29,623 bases of DNA from Savagea sp. (GTDB taxonomy: Bacteria > Bacillota > Bacilli > Bacillales_A > Planococcaceae), in assembly GCA_030146155.1 (NCBI GenBank), contig JASLCF010000092.1:1-29623 (forward strand), in the 5' to 3' direction. Below are positions 23,648-29,623 of this stretch, piece after piece; positions within the stretch are counted from its first letter, which is position 1; every line of letters starts with the position of its first letter. The notes beneath the pieces are model-generated. The model did not search any database. It was given only the letters and a program-made list of their open reading frames with translations, and was not told where the DNA came from. The position numbers and the translations under genes were made by a program.

Positions 23648-24184
23648 CTATTCAATTAAAGTACGTTGGTTCGCTCGGTATTCTTCTTGCAGAATCGCAT
23701 AGTAGTATTCATCCCACCACTGATTGCCTGCCGGGATACATTGTAAAAAATGACCTTCTTTTCTCATTCCTATGTTTTCCATTACACGATAGGAAGCAGT
23801 ATTTTCAGGCTGACACGTAGCGATAATTCGGTGTATGTTTAATTCTTCAAACCCATAAGCAATCATTGCCTGAGCAGCTTCAGTGGCATAACCTTGTCTG
23901 TGAAATGTAGGATGAAACACCCAGCCAATTTCGTAAGTGTGTTTTCCGAAATAGGGATGAAAGGCTAAATGTCCAATCAGTTGTTTAGTTTGCTTTTCAA
24001 GCACAGCGAAATGTTTCATCTGTTCCCCTTGATTTTCAAGAATAAATTGTAAAATGCCCTCTCTTGTATAAGTCCCTTCAGGTATATATTTCATCACCCG
24101 TTCGTTAGACATATACTGAAATAAATGAGGTTGATCCTCTATTTCTAGTGGTCGAATGGTCAGCCTTTTAGTCGAAATTCTCAT
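23648..24184 (-). CDS. GNAT-family N-acetyltransferase (RimJ/RimL type)
   Basis: This 178-residue acetyltransferase starts 'MRISTKRLTIRPLEIEDQPHLFQYMSNERV', the usual opening of the RimJ/RimL subgroup. The acetyl-CoA pyrophosphate loop is 'RQGYATEAAQAM' (R96-A100 region). 'ENTASYRVMENIGMRKEGHF' is the conserved C-terminal part. Its ATG overlaps the thiW stop in an ATGA, so it is translationally coupled to the thiamine salvage operon and should be under the same riboswitch. The substrate is unknown; no link between this subgroup and thiamine is known to me. Confidence 0.88.
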   Translation of the reverse strand: MRISTKRLTIRPLEIEDQPHLFQYMSNERVMKYIPEGTYTREGILQFILENQGEQMKHFAVLEKQTKQLIGHLAFHPYFGKHTYEIGWVFHPTFHRQGYATEAAQAMIAYGFEELNIHRIIATCQPENTASYRVMENIGMRKEGHFLQCIPAGNQWWDEYYYAILQEEYRANQRTLIE

Positions 24185-24726
24185 TCAGTTAGTCGATCCT
24201 TTCTATGAATGGGTGATGCAAATAAAGTTTTCAAAGATGCTGCTGCTCTGGTTTTTTCAAGTTGTTGGATGACGAGTAGAGCGAGTGTTGCTCCGATTAA
24301 ACTTGAGAAAAAGAAACCAGGCACAAAGAAGAAAGCACCAAATGAAGTTCCCATCAAAATTTTAGCGTAAGGAACAGCAAATAAAGATGCGATTCCTCCT
24401 GTTCCAATCACTTCTCCTAAGAAAGCATAGCGGTAACGGTTGAAAAGTTTGTAGAGAATACCAGCGAGCAGTGCACCAATCATCCCGCCAGGAAAAGCGA
24501 GTAAAGATCCTGTTCCTAATACAACTCGTAATAGAGCTGCGAGGAAAGCAATTAATACGGCTGGACCGGTACCAAAATAAACAACTGCAATCACATTGAT
24601 GGCATGTTGAATAGGATAAGCTCTAGCAACACCTAGGGGGAACGAAATAAAGGTAGAGCCGACAACTGCTAGTGCTGAAAAGAGAGCAATATAAATCATT
24701 TGTTTCACTTTTTTCTGATTACCCAT
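24181..24726 (-). CDS. thiW: ThiW, substrate-binding (S) component for thiazole uptake
   Basis: This 181-residue integral membrane protein has five or six hydrophobic segments. The family opening is 'IALFSALAVVGSTFISFPLGVARAYPIQHAINVIAVVYFGTGPAV' followed by 'LGTGSLLAFPGGMIGALLAG'. ThiW proteins are S components of energy-coupling-factor importers, thought to bring in hydroxyethylthiazole, which ThiM then phosphorylates. The ATPase and T subunits are not here and would be the shared module elsewhere. The gene overlaps thiE by eight bases and the GNAT gene by four. Confidence 0.88.
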   Translation of the reverse strand: MGNQKKVKQMIYIALFSALAVVGSTFISFPLGVARAYPIQHAINVIAVVYFGTGPAVLIAFLAALLRVVLGTGSLLAFPGGMIGALLAGILYKLFNRYRYAFLGEVIGTGGIASLFAVPYAKILMGTSFGAFFFVPGFFFSSLIGATLALLVIQQLEKTRAAASLKTLFASPIHRKDRLTE

Positions 24727-25369
24727 GTTGCTTCACCTCCTGAATCTTTTGTTTTAAATGTATGGTTGCTTGATAGGGTTGTTCAGCTTTTGAAATTGCA
24801 GAGATAATAGCGACTCCATCTGCTCCTGCTAATAAAGGAATGTGAAGGTTGTCATGGTTGATTCCACCAATAGCGACGATTGGAAAGTTCGGTAGTAACT
24901 TTCGCGTTGCAATTAATTGCTCATCACCAGATACGGGTCGGGTATCTTTTTTTGTAGACGTTTCAAAAATAGGTCCCATTCCAATATAATCAGCACCATT
25001 TTTTTGAGCAATTAAAGCTTCTTCAGGATTGTGTGCAGAGACTCCAATCCACATCTGATTTCCAAGTAGAGCTCTTGCTTTTGGGAGAGAGATATCTTCT
25101 TGTCCGATGTGTACACCATCAGCGCCTATTTTTTGAGCTAATGCAATCTCATCATTCATAATAAAAGGAATATGAGCCTCTCTACATTTTTGGAGACATG
25201 CTTTTGCAAACTCTTCTTTTGCTACTCCGGTTAAAGCACCTTCGCCTTTTTCTCGCAATTGAAAGAGTGTAATACCAGCTTCGAGCGCCTCATCTAATAC
25301 AGAGAGCGGGTCACGTGCTAGAGTATTTGTTGATCCCATAATGAAGTAAAGGGAGAGATGTTCTTTCAT
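24719..25369 (-). CDS. thiE: Thiamine phosphate synthase ThiE
   Basis: This 216-residue TIM-barrel enzyme joins HMP-pyrophosphate and thiazole phosphate to thiamine phosphate. Family motifs are 'ITLFQLREKG', 'IPFIMNDEIALAQKIGADGVHIGQEDI', 'WIGVSAHNPEEALIAQKNGADYIGMGPIFETSTKKDTRPV' and the phosphate-binding 'PIVAIGGINHDN' and 'GADGVAIISAI'. It overlaps thiD by four bases. TenI, a related non-synthase, is less likely because the phosphate-binding and 'STKKD' loops are intact. Confidence 0.93.
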   Translation of the reverse strand: MKEHLSLYFIMGSTNTLARDPLSVLDEALEAGITLFQLREKGEGALTGVAKEEFAKACLQKCREAHIPFIMNDEIALAQKIGADGVHIGQEDISLPKARALLGNQMWIGVSAHNPEEALIAQKNGADYIGMGPIFETSTKKDTRPVSGDEQLIATRKLLPNFPIVAIGGINHDNLHIPLLAGADGVAIISAISKAEQPYQATIHLKQKIQEVKQHG

Positions 25370-26196
25370 TCTACACGCACCTGCTTTAAATAGAGTTCCT
25401 CGTGCTTTTTAAATGCATGGTGATTGGTCGGACCATGACCAGCTCCAAGCAATAAATCATTTTCAATCGCTGCCTGAATAAAGGCTTTTGCTTGAATAAT
25501 TGCATCTTTAATGGAGAGCTTTTTTGCCAGTCCTGCTGCAATAGCAGCTGAGAATGTGCAACCTGTGCCATGTGTGTTTTGAGTAGGAACACGTCTACTT
25601 TGGACTGTGAATAGCAACTGGTTTTGTTGAAAGATATAGTCAGTGGCAAAGTCCGGGTCAGTATGATGTCCTCCTTTAATTACCGTATAGGCAGGTCCAA
25701 GAGCGGCTATCTTTTGGGCTGCAAGATGAATATCTTCTTCTGAAGAAATAGTCATCTCTGCTAATACTTCTGCTTCAGGGAGATTGGGTGTGACGATTGT
25801 AGCTAAAGGGAGTAATTGTTCTTTCATCGCTTGTATCGCTTGCTCTTGTAAAAGTGAAGCCCCTCCTTTTGCTATCATGACGGGATCTACTACAACATTT
25901 GTAAGTTGATAGTCCGTAATTTTTTGAGAGACAAGTGCAATAATTTCGTCAGAAAATAACATCCCTGTTTTTAAACTATGAGGACGTAAATCTTTGCAAA
26001 CGGCCTCCATTTGGGCGTCAATCATTTCGAGAGATACAGCTTCTACCCCATGTACGCCAGTTGTATTTTGTGCCGTGATTGCAGTAATAACACTTGTTCC
26101 AAATGTATCAAGTTCTTGGAAGGTTTTTAAATCTGCTTGAATTCCTGCCCCTCCTCCGCTATCCGATCCTGCAATGGTTAAAGTAATTGTTGTCAT
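25366..26196 (-). CDS. thiD: Hydroxymethylpyrimidine/phosphomethylpyrimidine kinase ThiD
   Basis: This 276-residue ribokinase-fold enzyme phosphorylates HMP twice to HMP-pyrophosphate. It starts 'TITLTIAGSDSGGGAGIQADLKTFQELDTFGTSVITAITAQNT', the ThiD signature. The anion hole and catalytic region are 'NTHGTGCTFSAAIAAGLA', and 'VVDPVMIAKGGASLL' lies in the middle. AAGGAGG precedes the ATG. It lies one base after thiM. PdxK-type pyridoxal kinase is an alternative for this fold, but the thi context decides. Confidence 0.93.
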   Translation of the reverse strand: MTTITLTIAGSDSGGGAGIQADLKTFQELDTFGTSVITAITAQNTTGVHGVEAVSLEMIDAQMEAVCKDLRPHSLKTGMLFSDEIIALVSQKITDYQLTNVVVDPVMIAKGGASLLQEQAIQAMKEQLLPLATIVTPNLPEAEVLAEMTISSEEDIHLAAQKIAALGPAYTVIKGGHHTDPDFATDYIFQQNQLLFTVQSRRVPTQNTHGTGCTFSAAIAAGLAKKLSIKDAIIQAKAFIQAAIENDLLLGAGHGPTNHHAFKKHEELYLKQVRVE

Positions 26197-26197
26197 G

Positions 26198-26950
26198 TTA
26201 TTTTCCTCCTTGAGCGAGTTGATTCATCCATTCAGCCTTAAAAAAACCAAAATGGTTGCATTTTTGTTCAGCAGTTTGTGCAGCATATTTATAATCGTAA
26301 ATGGCAGCCTCAACCGCCGTAAAGTAGTCTTGCTTATCGTCTGTGACAGCTAAGTACGCAGCGATGACTCCTCCTAATAAACAGCCCGTTCCCGTCATTC
26401 TAGACATCCATTGACTTCCACCATGAATAGAGGTTTGCTGAATGCCATCTGTGATAAAGTCGGTTTCCCCTGTAGCAACAATAATGGTTTGATAATGTAA
26501 GGCTAATTGTTTAGCAAGGGTTTCAATAGGTAACGTTTTTGTTGCATCTACACAATGCATAGAGGTATCCAGTTGAGCGAGTGAGAGTAATTCACTGTGA
26601 TTCGCTTTAATGACAGTAGGCTGAACTTTCTCTAGTAACTGTGTAATGTGTTCTAATCTAAAACCGCTTAGTCCTACACCTACAGGATCTATGACAATAG
26701 GGATGTCTATTTGATTTGCTTCTTTTCCAGCGAATAAGGAAGCTTGCCATTTATCGTTAGAAGGTGTGCCCGTATTAATGACGAGTCCATCCGCTTTCCT
26801 TGTCACTTCTTTCATTTCAGTCGGGTGTTCAGCCATGACTGGTAATGCCCCGATAGCGAGTAATCCATTGGCAACAAAAGGTGAAGCGACGTGATTCATC
26901 AAAGCATGAATAACAGGTCTACGGGATTGAATAGCTGATTGAAAATACAT
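26198..26950 (-). CDS. thiM: Hydroxyethylthiazole kinase ThiM
   Basis: This 250-residue kinase phosphorylates hydroxyethylthiazole for thiamine salvage. The N-terminal substrate-binding stretch is 'VIHALMNHVASPFVANGLLAIGALPVMAEHPTEM'. It differs from the usual 'HCITN' at several places but keeps the asparagines and 'ANGLLAIGA'. The glycine-rich catalytic part is 'MTGTGCLLGGVIAAYLA', with the conserved cysteine. 'VIDPVGVGLSGFR' and 'VIKANHSELLSLA' are typical. It is the first gene after the TPP riboswitch, with AGGAGGA before its ATG. Confidence 0.92.
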   Translation of the reverse strand: MYFQSAIQSRRPVIHALMNHVASPFVANGLLAIGALPVMAEHPTEMKEVTRKADGLVINTGTPSNDKWQASLFAGKEANQIDIPIVIDPVGVGLSGFRLEHITQLLEKVQPTVIKANHSELLSLAQLDTSMHCVDATKTLPIETLAKQLALHYQTIIVATGETDFITDGIQQTSIHGGSQWMSRMTGTGCLLGGVIAAYLAVTDDKQDYFTAVEAAIYDYKYAAQTAEQKCNHFGFFKAEWMNQLAQGGK

Positions 26951-26966
26951 AATGATTCCTCCTCAA

Positions 26967-26998
26967 TAAAAAAACTCCACCGATATGCATCGTGGAGT
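26967..26998 (-). terminator. Riboswitch-controlled terminator before thiM
   Basis: On the minus strand ACTCCAC (26992-26998) pairs with GTGGAGT (26974-26980), extended by GAT/ATC with a bulge, and is followed by seven U (26967-26973). It ends about 16 bases before the thiM start. It is the expression platform of the TPP riboswitch. Confidence 0.9.
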
Positions 26999-27034
26999 GA
27001 GAAAGAAAAGACGCCAAAAAAAGCATCTACATTC

Positions 27035-27109
27035 CCACTTTCCTACGCTAGCATCATCTATATCAGGTTCAAAGGGTACAATCTCAGCCAAAAAAGGCGC
27101 CCCTAGTGG
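27035..27109 (-). ncRNA. TPP riboswitch (THI element)
   Basis: The minus strand carries the conserved core in order: GGGG, then GGCTGAGA, ACCCTTTGAACCTGAT, ATGCTAGCGTAGG. P1 is formed by CCACT (27105-27109) and AGTGG (27035-27039). The P3 region is short (GCC-T6-GGC). The element lies upstream of thiM and of a clear terminator. TPP binding should stabilise P1 and allow termination. Without TPP, GTGGG (27034-27038) could pair with TCCAC of the terminator's left arm (26992-26996) and act as antiterminator; that pairing is my inference. Confidence 0.96.
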
Positions 27110-27120
27110 ATTTTTATGAA

Positions 27121-27141
27121 ATTATACTTTCACTATAGCAC
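27121..27141 (-). promoter_or_regulatory. Promoter of the thi operon
   Basis: On the minus strand TGC-TATAGT (27132-27140) forms an extended -10, placing the transcript start about 15 bases before the riboswitch. A second -10-like TATAAT follows at 27121-27126. Neither has a strong -35. Confidence 0.6.
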
Positions 27142-27167
27142 AAACTACAAAAAATGAAACAATGTTT

Positions 27168-27196
27168 TTGACTTTGCGAAAAATCCTTGTTATGAT
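27168..27196 (+). promoter_or_regulatory. Promoter of the mhqE operon
   Basis: A -35 TTGACT (27168-27173), a 17-base spacer and a -10 TATGAT (27191-27196) preceded by TGT make a strong sigma-A promoter. It is back to back with the thi promoter. Confidence 0.82.
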
Positions 27197-27197
27197 A

Positions 27198-27215
27198 TAT
27201 CTCGAATTCAAGATA
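27198..27215 (+). promoter_or_regulatory. MhqR operator
   Basis: TATCTCGAATTCAAGATA is an inverted repeat with one mismatched pair. It agrees almost base for base with the MhqR box described in B. subtilis (tATCTcgaAtTCgAGATa). It covers the expected transcription start, so MhqR bound here would block transcription until quinones release it. The MhqR gene itself is not in this window. Confidence 0.85.
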
Positions 27216-27231
27216 AGGTGAGGTGAGAAGA

Positions 27232-28173
27232 ATGAGCAACTACGGTATTCATCATTTGACGGCAATCGCAGGAAACCCAAATGAAACTTTATATTTTTAT
27301 AACGAAGTGCTGGGTTTACGATTAGTGAAACAAACAGTGAATTTTGATGACCCAAAAGCCTATCATCTTTATTTTGGGAATGCCGACGCTAAGCCAGGAA
27401 CATTACTTACTTTTTTTAATCGAGAAGATCAACGGCAAGGTGTTCTAGGTGATGGACAAATTTCAATGATTTGGCTAGCGATCCCTAAAGGAAGTTTTAC
27501 CTATTGGGAAAATCGACTGAAAAGTCATGGGATAGCTGTTACTTATCAGATGAGTTATCAAGAAGAGGGATTGGTTTTTCAAGATAATCATGGACTTTCT
27601 ATTCGGTTAGTAGAGCGCTCCGTAAATCAGGCTAACACCTGGTCGGTAGATGATTTGAAACCTTCGACAGCTATTCATTCCATTGCTGGTGCTACTCTTT
27701 TATCAAGTGATTACAAAAGAACAATTCAGCTATTGACGTCTGCCTTTGGTTACCAAATAGGGGCACAAGAGGGAGTTCATACTTTGTTGCAATTAAAACA
27801 AAACCCAGAACAAGGGGTAGAGATCAAATCCAGCAAGAAGGGAAGAGGTGTCTATGGGATAGGCTCTGTTCACCATATCGCTTTCAGGACATCATCTATT
27901 GAACAACAAAATCAAATGCGTACTACTCTTTCTTCATTCACACCTAAACTAACGTCTATCAAAGACAGAACATATTTTGAATCCACTTATTTCAGAGAAC
28001 CAGGTGGACATTTGATTGAGTTAGCAACAGATGGACCAGGTTTTTTCGTTGATGAAAATGAGTCACAATTGGGGCTAGACCTCCAGTTGCCATTATTCTT
28101 AAATAGCAACAGAAACCAAATTGAACAAACATTACCACAATTACATCAACCTAAAGGAGGACATTATGCATGA
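27232..28173 (+). CDS. mhqE: Ring-cleaving dioxygenase of the MhqE/MhqO type (glyoxalase fold)
   Basis: This 313-residue protein is built of two vicinal-oxygen-chelate halves. The first starts 'GIHHLTAIAGNPNETLYFYNEVLGLRLVKQTVNFDDP'. The second contains 'GSVHHIAFRTSSIEQQNQM' and ends 'FREPGGHLIELATDGPGF'. Metal ligands are the histidines of 'HHLT' and 'HHIAF' and the glutamate of 'LIELATD'. The family is induced by quinones and hydroquinones and is thought to open their aromatic ring. The start is ATG 27232 with GAGGTGA five bases upstream; a GTG three codons earlier lies within that site. I chose mhqE over mhqO because mhqD follows directly, as in mhqED operons. The ATGA overlap couples it to mhqD. 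Confidence 0.88.
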   Translation: MSNYGIHHLTAIAGNPNETLYFYNEVLGLRLVKQTVNFDDPKAYHLYFGNADAKPGTLLTFFNREDQRQGVLGDGQISMIWLAIPKGSFTYWENRLKSHGIAVTYQMSYQEEGLVFQDNHGLSIRLVERSVNQANTWSVDDLKPSTAIHSIAGATLLSSDYKRTIQLLTSAFGYQIGAQEGVHTLLQLKQNPEQGVEIKSSKKGRGVYGIGSVHHIAFRTSSIEQQNQMRTTLSSFTPKLTSIKDRTYFESTYFREPGGHLIELATDGPGFFVDENESQLGLDLQLPLFLNSNRNQIEQTLPQLHQPKGGHYA

Positions 28174-28784
28174 TTCATCATTTTTTTAAAGGACAAGCAC
28201 ATCGTCCTGTTTATCTCTTATTACATGGTACAGGTGGTACAGAACATGACTTGATTCCTTTAGCCAAACAACTAGATGCTCAAGCATCCATTTTAACTGT
28301 GCGTGGAGAAGTGCAAGAAAATGGAATGTCTCGCTTTTTTAAACGAATTGCTGAAGGTGTATTTGACTTAGAGGATTTAAAATTACGCACAGAACGCCTC
28401 TATGTATTTATACAAGAAGCCGCTAAGCAATATCAGTTTTCTGTGGAAGATGTAGTGTTGGTAGGTTATTCAAATGGGGCAAATATTGCAGCAAACTTGT
28501 TGTTTGAATATGGCGACGTAGTAAGAGGAGCAATTTTACATCATCCAATGGTTCCACAGCGTGGAAAAGTAGTTCCAGATTTAAATGAGATGCCTATTTT
28601 TATAGGTGCAGGAATAAACGATCCACTTTGTTCTATTCAAGAATCAGAAGATTTAATTCAGCTTTTGAAAGAAGCGGGAGCTGAGGTTCACCCTCATTTT
28701 GAGAACAATGGTCACACATTAACAAATACAGAAGTAGAAGCAGCCTCTAAATGGGTAGCTTCTCAACTAAAAGGAGAACAATAA
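28170..28784 (+). CDS. mhqD: Carboxylesterase/hydrolase MhqD (alpha/beta hydrolase)
   Basis: This 204-residue phospholipase/carboxylesterase-like hydrolase has the nucleophile elbow 'VGYSNGANIA' (serine in G-Y-S-N-G), the aspartate in 'GAGINDPLCS' and the histidine in 'ENNGHTL', a full catalytic triad. 'LLHGTGGTEHDL' forms the oxyanion region. In B. subtilis and Staphylococcus mhqD lies next to mhqE and is induced by hydroquinones, probably acting on ring-cleavage products; the substrate is unproven. AAAGGAGG lies nine bases before the ATG, which overlaps the mhqE stop by four bases. Confidence 0.9.
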   Translation: MIHHFFKGQAHRPVYLLLHGTGGTEHDLIPLAKQLDAQASILTVRGEVQENGMSRFFKRIAEGVFDLEDLKLRTERLYVFIQEAAKQYQFSVEDVVLVGYSNGANIAANLLFEYGDVVRGAILHHPMVPQRGKVVPDLNEMPIFIGAGINDPLCSIQESEDLIQLLKEAGAEVHPHFENNGHTLTNTEVEAASKWVASQLKGEQ

Positions 28785-28787
28785 ACA

Positions 28788-29399
28788 ATGACGAATGTAG
28801 CAGTAATTTATTACAGTTCAACAGGAACAAACTATAAAATGGCAAACTGGGCAGCAGAAGGAGCTCGCGAAGCAGGAGCGAATGAAGTAAAAGTATTCAA
28901 ATTGCCTGAGACAGCTCCAGAAGCGGCAGTGGATTCGAATCCAGCATGGCGTGCTCATGCAGATGCGACAAAGGATGTACCTACTGTTACACTTGCAGAT
29001 TTGGAGTGGGCAGATGCGATTATCTTTAGTATTCCAACTCGTTTCGGAAATCCGGCAAGTCAATTCCAGAGCTTTATCGACACGACAGGCGGCTTATGGT
29101 TCCAAGGAAAGTTAGCGAATAAAGTAGTGAGTGCGATGAGTTCAGCAGGTAATGCGAATGGTGGACAAGAAGTTACTGTGCATTCTATCTATACAACAAT
29201 GTATCACTGGGGCGCAATTGTTACAGCACCAGGCTTCATTGATCCATCTGCTTATGCGGCGGGTGGTAATCCTTATGGAACATCAGCTACAATTAATCAA
29301 GAAGGCGAAATCGTTGAAGATGTAGCAGGCGCTGCTAAAGCACAAGGTAAACGTACAGCAGAAATAGCATTGATGACACAACCTTTACGTCAAGCATAA
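28788..29399 (+). CDS. wrbA: NAD(P)H:quinone oxidoreductase, type IV (WrbA-like flavodoxin)
   Basis: This 203-residue flavodoxin-fold enzyme reduces quinones by two electrons using FMN and NAD(P)H. The FMN phosphate loop is 'YYSSTGTNYKMANWAAEGA'. The WrbA-type core is 'DAIIFSIPTRFGNPASQFQSFIDTTGGLWFQGKLANKVVSAMSSAGNANGGQEVT' and 'GAIVTAPGF'. It lies three bases after mhqD, with AAGGAG 11 bases before the ATG, and so belongs to the MhqR-controlled operon. Its place there fits quinone detoxification: reduction by WrbA, ring cleavage by MhqE, hydrolysis by MhqD. Confidence 0.92.
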   Translation: MTNVAVIYYSSTGTNYKMANWAAEGAREAGANEVKVFKLPETAPEAAVDSNPAWRAHADATKDVPTVTLADLEWADAIIFSIPTRFGNPASQFQSFIDTTGGLWFQGKLANKVVSAMSSAGNANGGQEVTVHSIYTTMYHWGAIVTAPGFIDPSAYAAGGNPYGTSATINQEGEIVEDVAGAAKAQGKRTAEIALMTQPLRQA

Positions 29400-29455
29400 T
29401 CACAAGAACGTTGTGACATCAGTCAAAATGTAATAGAAAAAATTTACTAAAATAG

Positions 29456-29500
29456 AAAACGCATGAAATTAAGGTTTTGACCTTTTATTTCATGCGTTTT
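29456..29500 (+). terminator. Terminator of the mhq operon
   Basis: A 14-bp perfect stem (29456-29469 with 29487-29500) encloses an inner AAGG/CCTT hairpin. The T run is only four long and within the arm. A smaller palindrome TCACAA-GAACG-TTGTGA (29400-29416) lies directly after the wrbA stop. Confidence 0.75.
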
Positions 29501-29570
29501 GAGGATTTCTAGGTGCTTTGTCAACTAACGTTGGTGAAGAATTGTAGTCAATGAATAGAGGTAGGCTAGT

Positions 29571-29618
29571 GGACTCGTTAAGAAGTCAGTGTTACTGATT
29601 TTTTGATGAGTCCTTTTT
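29571..29618 (+). terminator. Second terminator-like hairpin near the window's right edge
   Basis: GGACTC (29571-29576) pairs with GAGTCC (29608-29613) around an inner TCAGT/ACTGA hairpin with its own T run, and five T follow (29614-29618). It faces rightwards although no plus-strand gene lies between it and the mhq terminator. It may be a back-up terminator or a leader attenuator of the next gene. Confidence 0.6.
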
Positions 29619-29623
29619 ATAGG

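Noticed and set aside
1..29623. CRISPR arrays, insertion sequences, tRNA or rRNA genes, prophage genes
   Set aside because: Both strands were read; no spaced repeats, transposase-like frames, cloverleaf genes or phage proteins were seen.
1..29623. Sigma-54 (-24/-12) promoters controlled by the RpoN found here
   Set aside because: No TGGCAC-N5-TTGC-like element stood out in any intergenic region; a weight-matrix scan would be needed to exclude weak ones.

Overview
This is an ordinary chromosomal window of about 29.6 kb from a low-GC Gram-positive bacterium of the order Bacillales. The evidence is strong AGGAGG-type ribosome binding sites, TTG and GTG starts, a bacilliredoxin-like YtxJ protein, a B. 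subtilis-type DesK/DesR cold-sensing system, an MhqR-type quinone operator and a firmicute TPP riboswitch. The gene set leans towards Planococcaceae/Caryophanaceae, but the genus cannot be fixed from the sequence alone. I see no tRNA, rRNA, insertion sequence, phage gene or CRISPR array. Base composition looks even throughout.

Layout. 1-2200: end of a LytTR-type DNA-binding protein, then a CoA-transferase with a cre-like site in its leader. 2163-2885 (minus): 23S rRNA pseudouridine synthase RluF, convergent with the CoA-transferase over a shared terminator. 2886-3426: a 540-base AT-rich leader holding a cre-like site, two CodY-like boxes and a promoter. 3427-9136: oligopeptide ABC transporter in the order oppD-F-B-C-A. 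9285-9894: a YkhA-type acyl-CoA thioesterase, convergent with an overlooked 30-residue membrane protein. 10208-12945: the protease pair TldD/TldE. 12984-14999 (minus): PAP2 phosphatase, formamidase/acetamidase and MscL. 15067-16042: a PlsY-like acyltransferase and a YtxJ/BrxC-like protein. 16092-18506 (minus): Xaa-Pro dipeptidase and sigma-54.

18682-23600: fatty-acid desaturase des with its regulators desK and desR, then two tandem D-alanyl-D-alanine carboxypeptidase paralogues. 23648-27109 (minus): a TPP-riboswitch-controlled thiamine salvage operon, thiM-thiD-thiE-thiW, ending in a translationally coupled GNAT acetyltransferase. 27198-29399: a divergent quinone/electrophile-stress operon (mhqE-mhqD-wrbA-like) under a near-perfect MhqR operator. 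29400-29623: two terminator-like hairpins and no gene.

How the parts work together. Peptide uptake (Opp), Xaa-Pro dipeptidase and possibly TldD/TldE serve peptide use. Cold or rigid membranes would switch DesK/DesR to activate des. Thiazole imported by ThiW feeds ThiM, while ThiD and ThiE complete thiamine phosphate, all shut off by TPP. Quinones would release MhqR and induce the ring-cleaving dioxygenase, hydrolase and quinone reductase.

No wholly new system stands out. The most useful second looks are the small membrane protein at 9802-9894, the ribosome binding site buried in the terminator before 21682, the acetyltransferase tied to the thiamine operon, and the layered control of opp.
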